Assembly: GCF_007828955.1 (NCBI RefSeq)
Contig: NZ_VIVR01000001.1
Location: 3,720,001 to 3,784,000, forward strand
Length of the DNA stretch: 64,000 nt
Reading direction: 5' to 3'
DNA from: Kitasatospora atroaurantiaca
GTDB lineage: Bacteria; Actinomycetota; Actinomycetes; Streptomycetales; Streptomycetaceae
In this document: piece by piece, positions 32,035 to 41,786 of the stretch
Position numbering within the stretch: the first letter of the stretch is position 1
How the letters are laid out: each line of letters opens with the position of its first letter
Made by a program: the position numbers and the translations under genes
The notes under the pieces: model-generated
Seen by the model: the letters and a program-made list of their open reading frames with translations, nothing else
Database searches by the model: none
What the model was told of the DNA's origin: nothing

Positions 32035-34881
32035 TTGCGCCTGCGTCACTTCGCCGGCCTCGCCACCGCCACCACGGTCGTCCTGGGGGCGGTCCTGCCC
32101 CTTCCGACCGCATCGGCGGCCGAAGGCGACACACTCTACGTCAATCCGAACCTCCCGTGCTCCACCGGCGGCGGGGGCACCGCGGAGCACCCTTACTGCC
32201 GCATCCAGGACGCCGTCGACGCCGCCAAGCCCGGGCAGACGGTGTACGTCGCACGGTGGACCCAGGCGTACCCGGAGGCCGTACAGGTCCGCAGCTCCGG
32301 CACCACCGACAAGCCGATCACCATCACCACCGGGGCCTGGACCGAGCAGTCGGACGAGACGACCGCCCAGATCGAGGCCGGAAGCGCGCCCGCGTTCAGC
32401 TTCCGCAACGGTGTCCACGACGTCATCGTGCGGAACTTCGGGATCGGCCTCGGCGGACAGACGGCACGCGTCGTCGACTCCCCGCGGATCACGATCGACC
32501 ATGTGGCACAGTTCTTCAGCCCGTCCTCCTACCAGCGCGGGGCCGTCGAGGTCAGCGGCGGCTCGGACGACTTCAGGCTCACCCGGAGCGCCATCAACAG
32601 CGCCGAGGCCGCCGTACTGGTGGAGGGCTCGAGCCGCGCGGTCATCAGCACCAACGACATCTCCAGCGCCAAGGTCGCGGTCGCGACCGACAACGCCCCG
32701 TACACCGCCGTCACCAACAACACCCTCCAGCAGGAGTGCCACACCGTGGTGCGGCTGACCGGTGACGCGGTGGGCTCGCAGATCCACAACAACGTCATCA
32801 CCACCACCGGCACCACCGGCGAGGGCTGCACCGACCCGCTGATCACGATCGAGCAGGGGAACGGCGCCGAGTACGTCGCCACCAACCTGACCCACAACCT
32901 GCTGCACTCGGCGGGCGGCGCCGTCCCCTACCTCTGGGGCGACAAGACCTTCGAGACCCCGGAGAAGCTGGCCGAGTTCATCGCCCCCTTCCTGAGCCCG
33001 GAGCAGGGACCGCCTTCCGGCACGGCCGACCTCCTCGGCGATCCTCAGCTCGCCGAGGACGGTTACTCCTACGACGGCCTGGGGACCACCTCCCCGGCCA
33101 TCGACTCGGCGGACGCCAAGGCGATCGGCACCCTGGACACCGACCTCAACGGCCATCCCATCGTCGACGACCCGCAGGTCGCCGACGCGGCGAGCGGAAG
33201 CGGGCACCGCGACCGCGGCGCGTTCGAGCTGCAGAGCCTCGGCCTGCTCGCCCCCGCGGTCAACGGCGGTCCGGGCCCGTACCCGCTGAAGGTCACCGTC
33301 ACCGCGAAGCCCGCACGGCAGAACTGGCCGACCAAGGTCAGCTACTCGGTCGACTTCGGTGACGGCACCGCGCCCGTGGCCTCCGCCACCCCGAGCGCCG
33401 AGCACGTCTACCAGAAGAGCGGGAAGTTCACCGTCACCCTGACCCAGACGGACCAGGACGGCCACGCCTACTCCTTCCAGGGCAACCGGCTCGCGGTGGT
33501 CAACGAGCCCGGCCTGCCCTCGGTGGCCTTCACCGCGACGCCCTGCACCACGTCACGCAGCACCGATTGCCTGAAGCCGCTCTCGTACGTCATCGACACG
33601 ACCGGCAGCACCAGCCCCTGGCCGATCACCGACTACGCGGTCGACTACGGCGACGGCAGCCCCGTCAGCCACACTCCGGCCGTCCCGCACGTCTACCGCG
33701 CGGCGGGCGACTACACGGTGAAGGTGACCGCCACGGACGCGGGCGGCCAGACCGGAACGCTGACGAAGACCGTCGGCATCGGCTACCGTCCCAGCCTGTT
33801 CTCCGGGTACTCCCCGACCCGGGTGGCCGACACGCGCACCGGCAGCCACCCCGCGAAGATCGGCCCGGGCGGGAAGCTCACGCTCAAGGTCGGCAACGGC
33901 GGCGTCCCCGCCGGCGCGGCAGCGAGCGCGGTGGTGCTCAACGTCACCGCGGTCGCGCCGACCGGCGGCGGCTTCCTCGCCGTCGCTCCCGGTGGCACCG
34001 ACCGGCCCACCAGCTCCAACATCAACTACACCGCGGGCGGGATCGTCCCCAACCTGGTGACCGTCCCGGTCGGCTCGGACGGCACGGTCAACGTCTGGAA
34101 CGGCCACACCGGAGCCTCGGTGGACGTGGTGGTGGACTCCCTCGGCGAGTACAACCCGGAGTACGGCCACCAGTACTCGCCCCTCGCACCCGCGCGGCTG
34201 ATGGACACCCGATACGGCATCGGCGTCCCGAAGGGGAAGATCAGCTCGGCCTGCGCCACCAAGCTGCAGATCCGCGGCAAGGCCGGCGTCCCGGCAGGGG
34301 CGAGCTCGGCGGTGCTCAACGTCACCGTCACCGAGCCCGACCGGGACGGGTTCCTGACGGTCGGTCACACCATGAGCAGCTCCAACCTGAACTTCCGTGC
34401 CGGCCAGACCGTCGCCAACCAGGTGACCGCCCCGATCGACGCGGACGGCACGGTGACCATCTGCAACACCGGTGGCGCCATCCACGTGGTGGCCGACGTC
34501 TTCGGCTACTACGCGGCGGACGGCGGCAGCCTGTTCACCCCCGTCCCGCCGAAGCGGCTGACCGACACCCGCTCCGACGGCACCGGCGCGATCGCCGGCG
34601 GCGCGTTCCACGCCGTCGCCTCCGGCGCACCGGCCGGGGCCACGGGTGCGGTGCTCAACGTCACCAGCGCGGGCTCGGACCGCGGCGGCTACCTGACCGT
34701 CTGGGCCGACGGGCGGCAGCGCCCCGGCACCAGCAGCGTCAACTTCGCCGCCGGGCAGATCGTCCCGAACCACGTCACCACGCCGCTGGGCGCCAACGGG
34801 CAGTTCGACGTCTACAACTTCCAGGGCACCACCGACGTCATCGCCGACCTCTTCGGCTACTTCACCAAGCCGCAGCCGTAA
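32035..34881 (+). CDS. large secreted beta-helix/PKD/triple-DTR-repeat protein, paralogue 1
   Basis: 948 aa from a TTG after CAGGGGG; this start makes the N-terminus ('LRLRHFAGLATATTVVLG') match paralogue 2. Signal peptide 1-28. Cys-pair motif (PC...HPYC) at about 40-53, then right-handed beta-helix repeats with 'GTTDKPITITT', ending in 'TSPAIDSADAKAIG...DRGAFELQ' (352-395), similar to choice-of-anchor Q segments. PKD domains at about 405-485 ('YSVDFGDGT') and 505-585 ('YAVDYGDGS'). Three repeats begin at RVADTR (595), RLMDTR (720), RLTDTR (840); each holds LNVT, RP-tS-N, GQ-V-N and G(Y/E)Y/F. No LPxTG or membrane tail: probably released. Preceded by 235 bp without a gene. Function unknown. 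Confidence 0.88.
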   Translation: MRLRHFAGLATATTVVLGAVLPLPTASAAEGDTLYVNPNLPCSTGGGGTAEHPYCRIQDAVDAAKPGQTVYVARWTQAYPEAVQVRSSGTTDKPITITTGAWTEQSDETTAQIEAGSAPAFSFRNGVHDVIVRNFGIGLGGQTARVVDSPRITIDHVAQFFSPSSYQRGAVEVSGGSDDFRLTRSAINSAEAAVLVEGSSRAVISTNDISSAKVAVATDNAPYTAVTNNTLQQECHTVVRLTGDAVGSQIHNNVITTTGTTGEGCTDPLITIEQGNGAEYVATNLTHNLLHSAGGAVPYLWGDKTFETPEKLAEFIAPFLSPEQGPPSGTADLLGDPQLAEDGYSYDGLGTTSPAIDSADAKAIGTLDTDLNGHPIVDDPQVADAASGSGHRDRGAFELQSLGLLAPAVNGGPGPYPLKVTVTAKPARQNWPTKVSYSVDFGDGTAPVASATPSAEHVYQKSGKFTVTLTQTDQDGHAYSFQGNRLAVVNEPGLPSVAFTATPCTTSRSTDCLKPLSYVIDTTGSTSPWPITDYAVDYGDGSPVSHTPAVPHVYRAAGDYTVKVTATDAGGQTGTLTKTVGIGYRPSLFSGYSPTRVADTRTGSHPAKIGPGGKLTLKVGNGGVPAGAAASAVVLNVTAVAPTGGGFLAVAPGGTDRPTSSNINYTAGGIVPNLVTVPVGSDGTVNVWNGHTGASVDVVVDSLGEYNPEYGHQYSPLAPARLMDTRYGIGVPKGKISSACATKLQIRGKAGVPAGASSAVLNVTVTEPDRDGFLTVGHTMSSSNLNFRAGQTVANQVTAPIDADGTVTICNTGGAIHVVADVFGYYAADGGSLFTPVPPKRLTDTRSDGTGAIAGGAFHAVASGAPAGATGAVLNVTSAGSDRGGYLTVWADGRQRPGTSSVNFAAGQIVPNHVTTPLGANGQFDVYNFQGTTDVIADLFGYFTKPQP

Positions 34882-34895
34882 CCCAGCCGCGCAAC

Positions 34896-34928
34896 GGGCC
34901 GGTGCTCCCCGGACGGGGGCACCGGCCC
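34896..34928 (+). terminator. hairpin between paralogues 1 and 2
   Basis: GGGCCGGTGC and GCACCGGCCC (10 bp) with an inner CCCC/GGGG, 14 bp after the stop. Confidence 0.7.
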
Positions 34929-34973
34929 ACCCCGTTCACTCCGCCTCCGCCCCCACCCTCAGAGAGGTCCACC

Positions 34974-37790
34974 GTGCGCAAGCACCACCTCGCCGGCCTC
35001 GGCACCGCCACCGCGGTCGTCCTCGGGGTCGTCCTGCCCTTCCCGGCCGCCGCGGCCGATGCCGACACCCTCTACGTCAACAACACCAAGAGCTCCAACT
35101 GCTCGAACGACGGCTCCGGCACCGCGGCTCAGCCGTTCTGCACCATCCAGGCCGCCGCGGACGCGGCGCAGCCCGGCCAGACCGTCCGGGTAGTCCGCGG
35201 CAGCTACCCGGAGCAGGTCAAGCTGAACCGCTCCGGCACCGCCGACAAGCCGATCACCCTCGTCGGCGGTTCGATCCGCGACCGGGCCGGCATGCCCGTG
35301 ATCGCGCTTCCCACCAGCAGGACCCACGCGTTCAGCGCCACCGGGGCGCACGACATCAAGGTGACCGGCTTCCGGTTCGCGTCCACCGCCGAAGCGGTGC
35401 TGCTCACCGACGCGCAGCGGATCACCTTCGAGGGCAACTACATCTGGGGCGGCAGCTCCGCCGAGGCGCCCCCCGCGGCGATCCGGGTGACCGGCGCCTC
35501 CGAGGACACCACGCTGAGCCGGAACATCGTGTACACCGAAGGCCTGCAGTCGATCAGCATCGAGGCCGGCGTCAAGGGCACGGTGGTGACCGGCAACGCG
35601 GTGACCCAGAAGCGGAACGCCGGCGGCATCACCGTGACCGACGCCCCGGGCACCGTGATCACCGGCAACAGCATCAGCGCGGGCTGCTCGCCCTCGCTGG
35701 CGCTGCTCGGCGACTCCTCAGGGGCCGTGGTCGAGAACAACCTCCTGGCGGCGGACCCGTACAACGCGAGGAACTCGGGGCTCTGCACCACGCCGACCTC
35801 CCGGCTCAAGGTCTCCGACGCTTCCCGGGCGGGCACCACCGTCGACTACAACATCGCCGACCCGTACGGCCACGGCGCGGTGGCCTACGACTGGGCGGGC
35901 ACGCTCTCCAACAGCCTCAAGGACGCCGGTCAGGGTGCCCACGACCTGATCGCCGACCCGAAGCTGGGTGTCCCCGAGCTGGGCCTGCAGCCGGCTCCCG
36001 GCTCGCCCGCGATCGACTCCGCGGACGCCACTGCCCGCGGCGCGGCGGAGACCGACCTGTTCGGCTACCGCCGGATCGACGACCCGTACGTGGCCAACTC
36101 CGGTACGGGCAACGGCATCCACGACCGGGGTGCGGCCGAGTACACGACCTCGTCGAGGTCGGTCCTCCTGCAGCCCAGCGCGGACCGGGTGCCGACCGGC
36201 GCGCCGGTCACGATCGAGATCCGCGACCAGGAGAGCTGGTCCCCGGTGGTCGCGTACACGGTCGACTTCGGCGACGGCTCCGAGCCGGCCGTGACCACGG
36301 GCACGTCGGTGCAGCACAGTTACGCGACGGCGGGCGTGTACCGGCTGAAGGTCACCGTCACCTCGGAGAACGGTGACAGCAACACCATGGCCGACTCGAC
36401 GGTGACCGTCAGCGAGCCGGGCCCGCTGGTGCCCCGGCTGACGGTCTTCCAGGTCGAGGGGCCGCTCACCTTCACCGCCTCGGCCGCGTCCAGCTCCTCA
36501 CCGTGGACGATCACCAAGGAGATCCTCGACTACGGCGACGGCACCACCGTGGACCTGCTGACCACCTACGGCAGGTACTCGTACCACAAGGAGGGCGACT
36601 ACACCGCCACCCTGACGGTCACCGACGCCGGCGGGCGCACCGAGAAGATCTCGCAGAAGGTGCACGTCGCCTACCAGCCGTCCGGCTTCCAACCGCTGGA
36701 GCCGGTCCGGGTGATGGACACCCGCACCGACTTCGCCGGGCGCACCACGCTGGGGCCGGGGCAGACCCTGACGATCCCGCTGGGGACCAGGATGGCCGAG
36801 GGCCTTCCGACCTTTCCCCTCGGCTACACCCCGACCGCCGTGGTGCTGAACGTCACCGCCCTCTCCAAGGACTCGGCGAGCTTTCTGACGGTCTACCCGG
36901 CGGGCACCGACCGGCCGGACACCTCGAGCCTCAACGTCGCGGCCAAGCAGGTCGTGCCCAACCTGGTGACCGTGCCGGTCGGCCCCGACGGCAACGTCGC
37001 CGTCTACAACAAGAGCGGCAACGTCGACGTGGTCGCCGACATCTTCGGCTACTACTACAACCAGGGCCCGGGCTCGAACCCCGGTGACCGGTACACCGCA
37101 CAGGCTCCGGTCCGGCTGGCCGACACCCGCAGCTCGGGCACCCGGCTCGGCCAGGGCGGGGAGACCACCATCCAGGTCGCCGGGAAGAACGGCGTCCCGC
37201 TCGGGGCGACCGCGGCGGTCCTGAACGTCACCTCCACCGGCTCGACGGCGCCGAGCTTCCTGACCGTCTACCCGGCCGGCGGCAAGCGCCCCGAGACCAG
37301 CAACCTCAACTTCACCGCGGGGCAGACCGTCCCCAACCAGGTGGTCGTCCCGCTCAGCGCCGACGGCAAGGTGACGGTCTACAACCACGCGGGCAGCACC
37401 GACGTCGTGGCCGACCTGTTCGGCTACTACAGCCCGAGCGGCGAGGCCCTCTTCACCCCCGTGACCCCGACCCGCCTGGTGGACACCCGCGCCGCGGGCG
37501 GCCCGATCGGGCCGGGCGCCACCCTGAGCGTCGCCTCCGGCGCACCCGCCGGGGCCACCGGGGCCGTACTCAACATCACCGGCACCGGCTCCACCGCCGG
37601 CGGCTACCTGACCGTCTGGGCCGACGGCACCCCGCGTCCCGGCACCAGCAACCTCAACTTCACCGCCGGGCAGACCGTCCCCAACCACGTCACCACCCCG
37701 CTCGGCGCCAACGGGAAGTTCGACCTCTACAACTTCCAGGGCACCACCGACGCCGTGGCGGACGTCTTCGGCTACTTCACCAAGCCCTGA
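34974..37790 (+). CDS. large secreted beta-helix/PKD/triple-DTR-repeat protein, paralogue 2
   Basis: 938 aa from GTG after GAGAGG. Signal peptide 1-26 ('LGTATAVVLGVVLPFPAAAA'). 'NCSNDGSGTAAQPFCTIQAA' and 'PGQTVRVVRGSYPEQVKLN' open the beta-helix; 'GSPAIDSADATARGAAETDL' closes it near 344. PKD-like domains near 429 ('VDFGDGSEP') and 517 ('LDYGDGTTV'). DTR repeats start at 578, 713 and 832. Its third repeat is nearly identical to that of paralogue 1 ('GYLTVWADGT', 'PNHVTTPLGANGKF'), while repeats 1 and 2 differ more, including a longer insert in repeat 1. Ends 'GYFTKP'. Lies 92 bp after paralogue 1, same direction. Confidence 0.88.
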   Translation: MRKHHLAGLGTATAVVLGVVLPFPAAAADADTLYVNNTKSSNCSNDGSGTAAQPFCTIQAAADAAQPGQTVRVVRGSYPEQVKLNRSGTADKPITLVGGSIRDRAGMPVIALPTSRTHAFSATGAHDIKVTGFRFASTAEAVLLTDAQRITFEGNYIWGGSSAEAPPAAIRVTGASEDTTLSRNIVYTEGLQSISIEAGVKGTVVTGNAVTQKRNAGGITVTDAPGTVITGNSISAGCSPSLALLGDSSGAVVENNLLAADPYNARNSGLCTTPTSRLKVSDASRAGTTVDYNIADPYGHGAVAYDWAGTLSNSLKDAGQGAHDLIADPKLGVPELGLQPAPGSPAIDSADATARGAAETDLFGYRRIDDPYVANSGTGNGIHDRGAAEYTTSSRSVLLQPSADRVPTGAPVTIEIRDQESWSPVVAYTVDFGDGSEPAVTTGTSVQHSYATAGVYRLKVTVTSENGDSNTMADSTVTVSEPGPLVPRLTVFQVEGPLTFTASAASSSSPWTITKEILDYGDGTTVDLLTTYGRYSYHKEGDYTATLTVTDAGGRTEKISQKVHVAYQPSGFQPLEPVRVMDTRTDFAGRTTLGPGQTLTIPLGTRMAEGLPTFPLGYTPTAVVLNVTALSKDSASFLTVYPAGTDRPDTSSLNVAAKQVVPNLVTVPVGPDGNVAVYNKSGNVDVVADIFGYYYNQGPGSNPGDRYTAQAPVRLADTRSSGTRLGQGGETTIQVAGKNGVPLGATAAVLNVTSTGSTAPSFLTVYPAGGKRPETSNLNFTAGQTVPNQVVVPLSADGKVTVYNHAGSTDVVADLFGYYSPSGEALFTPVTPTRLVDTRAAGGPIGPGATLSVASGAPAGATGAVLNITGTGSTAGGYLTVWADGTPRPGTSNLNFTAGQTVPNHVTTPLGANGKFDLYNFQGTTDAVADVFGYFTKP

Positions 37791-37874
37791 CGAAAGCTCA
37801 GTGCCGAGCGAATGCCGTGTGACAGCGGCGCGATGATCGGCCATGATGCCCACCTACTACTGACACAAGCGCGC

Positions 37875-37915
37875 CGCCGCCCGGGAATCGCCCCAGGACG
37901 ACCGACCGGGCGGCG
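37875..37915. terminator. imperfect hairpin between paralogues 2 and 3
   Basis: CGCCGCCCGG-type arm pairs with CCGGGCGGCG (about 10 bp), 85 bp past paralogue 2 and 23 bp before paralogue 3. It could end the first transcript or act as leader structure for the second. Confidence 0.45.
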
Positions 37916-37938
37916 CGCCTCTCTGGGGGATCTCCTTC

Positions 37939-40797
37939 GTGCGTATCAGACAACTCGCCGGGCTGGCCGGTGTGCTGGGCCTCGCGGGCGGCCTCGGCCT
38001 GCCCGTGATACCCGCTGCCGCGTACACGCCCGACACCCTCTTCGTATGGGGCGGCTCTTCCTGGTGCCACGACGCTCCGGGCGGGGGCGCCTTCGACAGC
38101 CCGTTCTGCACCATCGGTGCTGCGGCCCGGGAGGCGCTGCCGGGCCAGACCATCCAGGTCTTCGCCACGGACAACGGCTACCACGAGACCGTGAACCTGA
38201 CCCGGTCGGGCACTCCGGACAAGCCGATCACCTTCGTCTCCGTGCCGCGCCCGGCCGAGTCCCACGAACCGGTGGCCAAGGTCTACGGGGCGGCGAACGG
38301 GCCTGCCTTCACGGTCATCGGTGCCCACGACATCGTCGTCAAGGACTTCAGCGTCGTCGGCGACGGCTCGGCGTTCGACATCAGGGACTCCAGCTCGGTA
38401 CGGATCGAGCACACCACGGCCGGTCAGACCGCCGCGGCCTACGCCCCGACCGTCCTGCTGAGCGGTGCCACCACCGATGTCACCCTGGCACGCAACGTCG
38501 TCCGGGGCTCCAAGGTGGACAGCGTCCGGGTGGGCGCGGGGGTGAAGAACACGGTCGTCACCGGCAACGAGATCTCCGGTGGAAGCGGCCCGCAGCTCGC
38601 GGCCACCGACGCCCCGGGCACCGTGGTCACCGGCAACACCCTGCTGCAGGGCTGCGGCACCGTCCTGCAGCTGGCCGGCGCCTCCACCAACTCCGCCGTC
38701 CACAACAACATCGCGACCACCACGGACGCCGCCTGCACGGGCGACAAGCCCGTGGTCTCGGTCGCGGAGGCCTCCGCGACGGGCACCACGCTGGACCACA
38801 ACCTCGTCCACCCCGCCGGTGCCGACGGCATGCCGTACAACTGGGCCGGCAAGGCCGCTCGTACGCCCGCCGACCTGGGCGCGGCCTCCGGCGGCCAGGG
38901 CCTGCACGACCTGGTCGCCGACCCGCAGCTCACCGGCGACGGCAACGCCGCCCACGGGCTCGCCAAGACCTCTCCCGCCGTGGACTCGGCCGACGCCGAC
39001 GCCCCGGGCGTGCTCGCCGCCGACCTGAACGGGAACCCGGTCACCGACGACCCCGAGGTCGCCAACTCCGGCGCGGGCTCGGCCCCGCGTGACCGCGGCG
39101 CGTACGAGCTGCAGAGCATCGGCGGGCTGAAGGTCTCCTTCACCGGCGCCCCGGCACCGTACCCGGCGAAGGTGACGGCCACCGCGAGCCTCCAGCAGAA
39201 CTGGGACGGCCCGGTCACCTACTCCTTCAACTTCGGTGATGGGACGAGCCCGTTGGTGTCCACCAAGCCCGTGGTGGAGCACGTCTACACCGTGGACGCA
39301 TGGGGGGACACGCTCTCCGTCACCGCGACCGGACCCGACGGCCGCAGCTACTCGGCCCAGGCTTCCGACCTCGTGAAGATCAACAAGCCCGGTGCTCCCA
39401 CCGTCTCGTTCCAGCTCGCCCCGTGCACCTCGGCGGAGACCGGCGCCTGCCGGCATCCGCTGACGTACGTCGTCGACGTGTCGGGGTCGAAGAGCCCGTG
39501 GCCGATCACCGGCTACACCGTCGACTACGGTGACGGCACCCCGGTGAGCACCGACCCGAGCGCCCCGCACACCTACCGCGTGGCGGGCGAGTACACCATG
39601 ACCGTCACGGTCAAGGACGCGGGCGGCCAGACCGCCAAGGCCTCGCGCAAGGTCTCCGCCTCCCCGCGGCCCGGCATGTTCAACGGCTACAGCCCCGTCC
39701 GGGTGGCCGACACCCGCAAGGCCTCGCCGACCGGCCGGCTGGCCGCAGGTGGCAGCTTCAGCCTCAGGGTCGGCGACGGCGCCATCCCCGGCGGCCTCGC
39801 CACCAGCGCCGTGGTGCTCAACGTCACCGCCGTCAGCCCCGGCGGCAGCGGCTGGCTCGCCGTCGGCCCGGGCGCCCAGGGCCGCCCGAACACCTCCAAC
39901 ATCAACTACACCGCAGGGCAGGTCGTCCCGAACCTGGTGACCGTCCCGGTCGGCTCGGACGGCACGGTCACCGTCTGGAACATGCCCGGCGGTCCGGCCG
40001 TGGACGTGGTCGTGGACGCCCTCGGCGCCTACGACCCGGACCACGGCGACCGGTACACCAACCTCGCCAAGCCGGTCCGGATCATGGACACCCGGTACGG
40101 CACCGGCACGCCGGCCGGAAGGATCAGCTCGGTCTGCGACGGCTCGTCCGCCGACACCAAGCTGAAGATCCGCGGGGCGAACGGGGTTCCCGCCAATGCG
40201 GGCTCGGTGGTTCTGAACGTCACCGTGACCGAGCCCGAGCGGGACGGCTTCCTGACCGTCGGTCACTCCAGGACCACCTCGAACCTCAACTTCAAGGCCA
40301 ACCAGACCGTCGCCAACCAGGTGATCGCTCCGCTGGACGAGGACGGCACGGTGACCATCTGCAACAGCGGTGGTCGCGTGCACGTGGTCATGGACGCCTT
40401 CGGCTACTACGCGCCGGACGGCGGCAGCCGGTTCCAGCCCGTCTCCCCGCAACGAGTCTTCGACACCCGTAGCGCGATCTACAACAACAGGCCCCTCGGC
40501 CCGGGCGTCACGGAGGTGGTGGACGTCAACGGCATCGGCGGCCCCGACTCGGGCACCACGGGCGCCGTCCTCAACGTCACCGCCATCACCCCGGACGCCC
40601 CGGGCTACCTGACCGTCTGGGCCGGCAACGACACCCGACCCGGCACGAGCAACGTCAACTTCACGCCCGGCCAGATCGTCGCCAACCACGTCGTCACGGG
40701 GGTCAACGATCCCGCGGGCTTCGCGTTCTACAACTCGGCCGGCCACACCCACGTGGCCGCCGACCTGTTCGGCTACTTCTTCCGAGAGATGCAGTAA
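37939..40797 (+). CDS. large secreted beta-helix/PKD/triple-DTR-repeat protein, paralogue 3
   Basis: 952 aa from GTG after GGGGGA. Signal peptide 1-31 ('LAGVLGLAGGLGLPVIPAAA'). 'WCHDAPGGGAFDSPFCTIGA' is the Cys-pair motif; the beta-helix follows and 'TSPAVDSADADAPGVLAADL' closes it near 345. PKD domains near 429 ('FNFGDGTSP') and 527 ('VDYGDGTPV'). DTR repeats start at 587, 713 and 837. From the second PKD through repeat 2 it is closest to paralogue 1, including 'LMDTR/IMDTR-YG-G' and the extra Cys pair ('SSVCDGS', 'VTICNSG'); repeat 3 is its own version. Ends 'GYFFREMQ'. Followed by a perfect hairpin. Confidence 0.88.
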   Translation: MRIRQLAGLAGVLGLAGGLGLPVIPAAAYTPDTLFVWGGSSWCHDAPGGGAFDSPFCTIGAAAREALPGQTIQVFATDNGYHETVNLTRSGTPDKPITFVSVPRPAESHEPVAKVYGAANGPAFTVIGAHDIVVKDFSVVGDGSAFDIRDSSSVRIEHTTAGQTAAAYAPTVLLSGATTDVTLARNVVRGSKVDSVRVGAGVKNTVVTGNEISGGSGPQLAATDAPGTVVTGNTLLQGCGTVLQLAGASTNSAVHNNIATTTDAACTGDKPVVSVAEASATGTTLDHNLVHPAGADGMPYNWAGKAARTPADLGAASGGQGLHDLVADPQLTGDGNAAHGLAKTSPAVDSADADAPGVLAADLNGNPVTDDPEVANSGAGSAPRDRGAYELQSIGGLKVSFTGAPAPYPAKVTATASLQQNWDGPVTYSFNFGDGTSPLVSTKPVVEHVYTVDAWGDTLSVTATGPDGRSYSAQASDLVKINKPGAPTVSFQLAPCTSAETGACRHPLTYVVDVSGSKSPWPITGYTVDYGDGTPVSTDPSAPHTYRVAGEYTMTVTVKDAGGQTAKASRKVSASPRPGMFNGYSPVRVADTRKASPTGRLAAGGSFSLRVGDGAIPGGLATSAVVLNVTAVSPGGSGWLAVGPGAQGRPNTSNINYTAGQVVPNLVTVPVGSDGTVTVWNMPGGPAVDVVVDALGAYDPDHGDRYTNLAKPVRIMDTRYGTGTPAGRISSVCDGSSADTKLKIRGANGVPANAGSVVLNVTVTEPERDGFLTVGHSRTTSNLNFKANQTVANQVIAPLDEDGTVTICNSGGRVHVVMDAFGYYAPDGGSRFQPVSPQRVFDTRSAIYNNRPLGPGVTEVVDVNGIGGPDSGTTGAVLNVTAITPDAPGYLTVWAGNDTRPGTSNVNFTPGQIVANHVVTGVNDPAGFAFYNSAGHTHVAADLFGYFFREMQ

Positions 40798-40811
40798 CCG
40801 TCGCGCGACTC

Positions 40812-40843
40812 GGGCCGGTGCACCCTCACGGGTGCACCGGCCC
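40812..40843. terminator. bidirectional terminator between paralogue 3 and tipA-like gene
   Basis: GGGCCGGTGCACCC-TCAC-GGGTGCACCGGCCC: perfect 14-bp stem, 4-nt loop, between convergent genes. Confidence 0.85.
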
Positions 40844-40851
40844 TTCGGCGT

Positions 40852-41625
40852 TCAGGCCTGCGCCCGCCCGGCGCGGTCCGCGTTGGCGAGGATCGCGTCG
40901 TGCAGCCACCGGGCGAGGCCGGGTGCGACCTTCTCGTAGGTGGCGGTGAAGCGGGGGTCGGTGACGTACAGGTCGGCGATGCCGCGGTGGATCTGGTAGG
41001 TGCAGTCGTAGAAGGAGTCGACCATGTGCTGCCGGTGCACCTCGGCGAGGTCCATCGCCTCGCCGCTGTCGGGGGCGAGGCCCGCACCGAAGGCTGCGGC
41101 GAGGCGCTGGTTGAGGGCGTCGACCTCGGCCTTGATGCGCTCCCAGTCGGCCTTGGTGTAGGTCGCCGTCCGCTGCTGGGACTCCTTCCATGCCTCCGTC
41201 CCTCCCCACCGCTGCTCGGCCTCGGCCTCCCAGCTCTCCTGGTAGTCCTCGCCGAAGACCTCGAACTTCTCCTCGGGTGTCAACTGAATGCCCATCTTCC
41301 GTGCCTCCATGGCGTGTTCGACTGCAGCGGCCAGCTGCTGGAGGTGGGTGATCCGCGCGCTGATCAGCTGGTGCTGACGGCGCAGGTGCTCGGTCGGGCT
41401 GACCGACTCGTCGTCCAGGATGGCCGCGATCTCATCAAGGGGGAACCCGAGCTCGCGGTAGAACAGGATCTGCTGCAGCCGGTCGAGGTCGTCGTCCCCG
41501 TACCGGCGATAGCCGGCCGGGGTACGGCCGGCGGGCGACAGCAGCCCGATCTCGTCGTAGTGATGCAGGGTCCGTACGGTCACCTTGGCGATCGCCGCGA
41601 CCTGCCCCACCGAATAACCGCTCAC
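40852..41625 (-). CDS. TipA-like MerR-family regulator with TipAS drug-sensing domain
   Basis: 257 aa, GTG after AAGGGAG. The N-terminal MerR domain reads 'YSVGQVAAIAKVTVRTLHHY' then 'IGLLSPAGRTPAGYRRY', and a coiled dimer helix has 'LQQILFYRELGFPLDEIAAI'. The C-terminal TipAS-type domain has 'ARKMGIQLTPEEKFEVFGED', 'TYTKADWERIKAEVDALNQR' and 'VDSFYDCTYQIHRGIADLYV' with the Cys that in TipAL links thiostrepton-type thiopeptides covalently. It should activate transcription when a cyclic thiopeptide binds. Its own promoter has a ptipA-like layout (41654-41684). Divergent from a MIP channel gene; flanked on both sides by the repeat-protein genes. Confidence 0.92.
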   Translation of the reverse strand: MSGYSVGQVAAIAKVTVRTLHHYDEIGLLSPAGRTPAGYRRYGDDDLDRLQQILFYRELGFPLDEIAAILDDESVSPTEHLRRQHQLISARITHLQQLAAAVEHAMEARKMGIQLTPEEKFEVFGEDYQESWEAEAEQRWGGTEAWKESQQRTATYTKADWERIKAEVDALNQRLAAAFGAGLAPDSGEAMDLAEVHRQHMVDSFYDCTYQIHRGIADLYVTDPRFTATYEKVAPGLARWLHDAILANADRAGRAQA

Positions 41626-41653
41626 CGGGGTTGCTCCCTTCTTGCTGAGCTCC

Positions 41654-41684
41654 ACCCTGCTGCCTCCCGTTGCGTGAGGGTCAA
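41654..41684 (-). promoter_or_regulatory. ptipA-like promoter with 19-bp spacer and TipA operator
   Basis: Read leftward: TTGACC (-35), a 19-bp spacer holding the dyad CCTCACG-CA-ACGGGAGG, then CAGGGT (-10). MerR activators need a 19-bp spacer with the dyad inside it; ptipA is built the same way (TTGCAC, 19 bp, CAGCGT). Autoactivation by the TipA-like protein is therefore likely. Confidence 0.8.
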
Positions 41685-41786
41685 GCACGGACCGTACGAG
41701 TCTCCGAGCGGAGCCCCGCACGGCCTCCACGGTTTGGGCACACCGGCCAATTGTCGGGCCACCCCGAGGCCCACGACGATGACGAC

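Noticed and set aside
32017..33465. Long leftward frames opposite each big secreted gene
   Set aside because: Val/Asp/Gly-rich antisense shadows typical of high-GC repeat genes; no motifs or ribosome sites.
33567..34973. Long upstream extension of the paralogue 2 frame through paralogue 1
   Set aside because: It is an Arg-rich shadow; GTG at 34974 has a ribosome site and a signal peptide.
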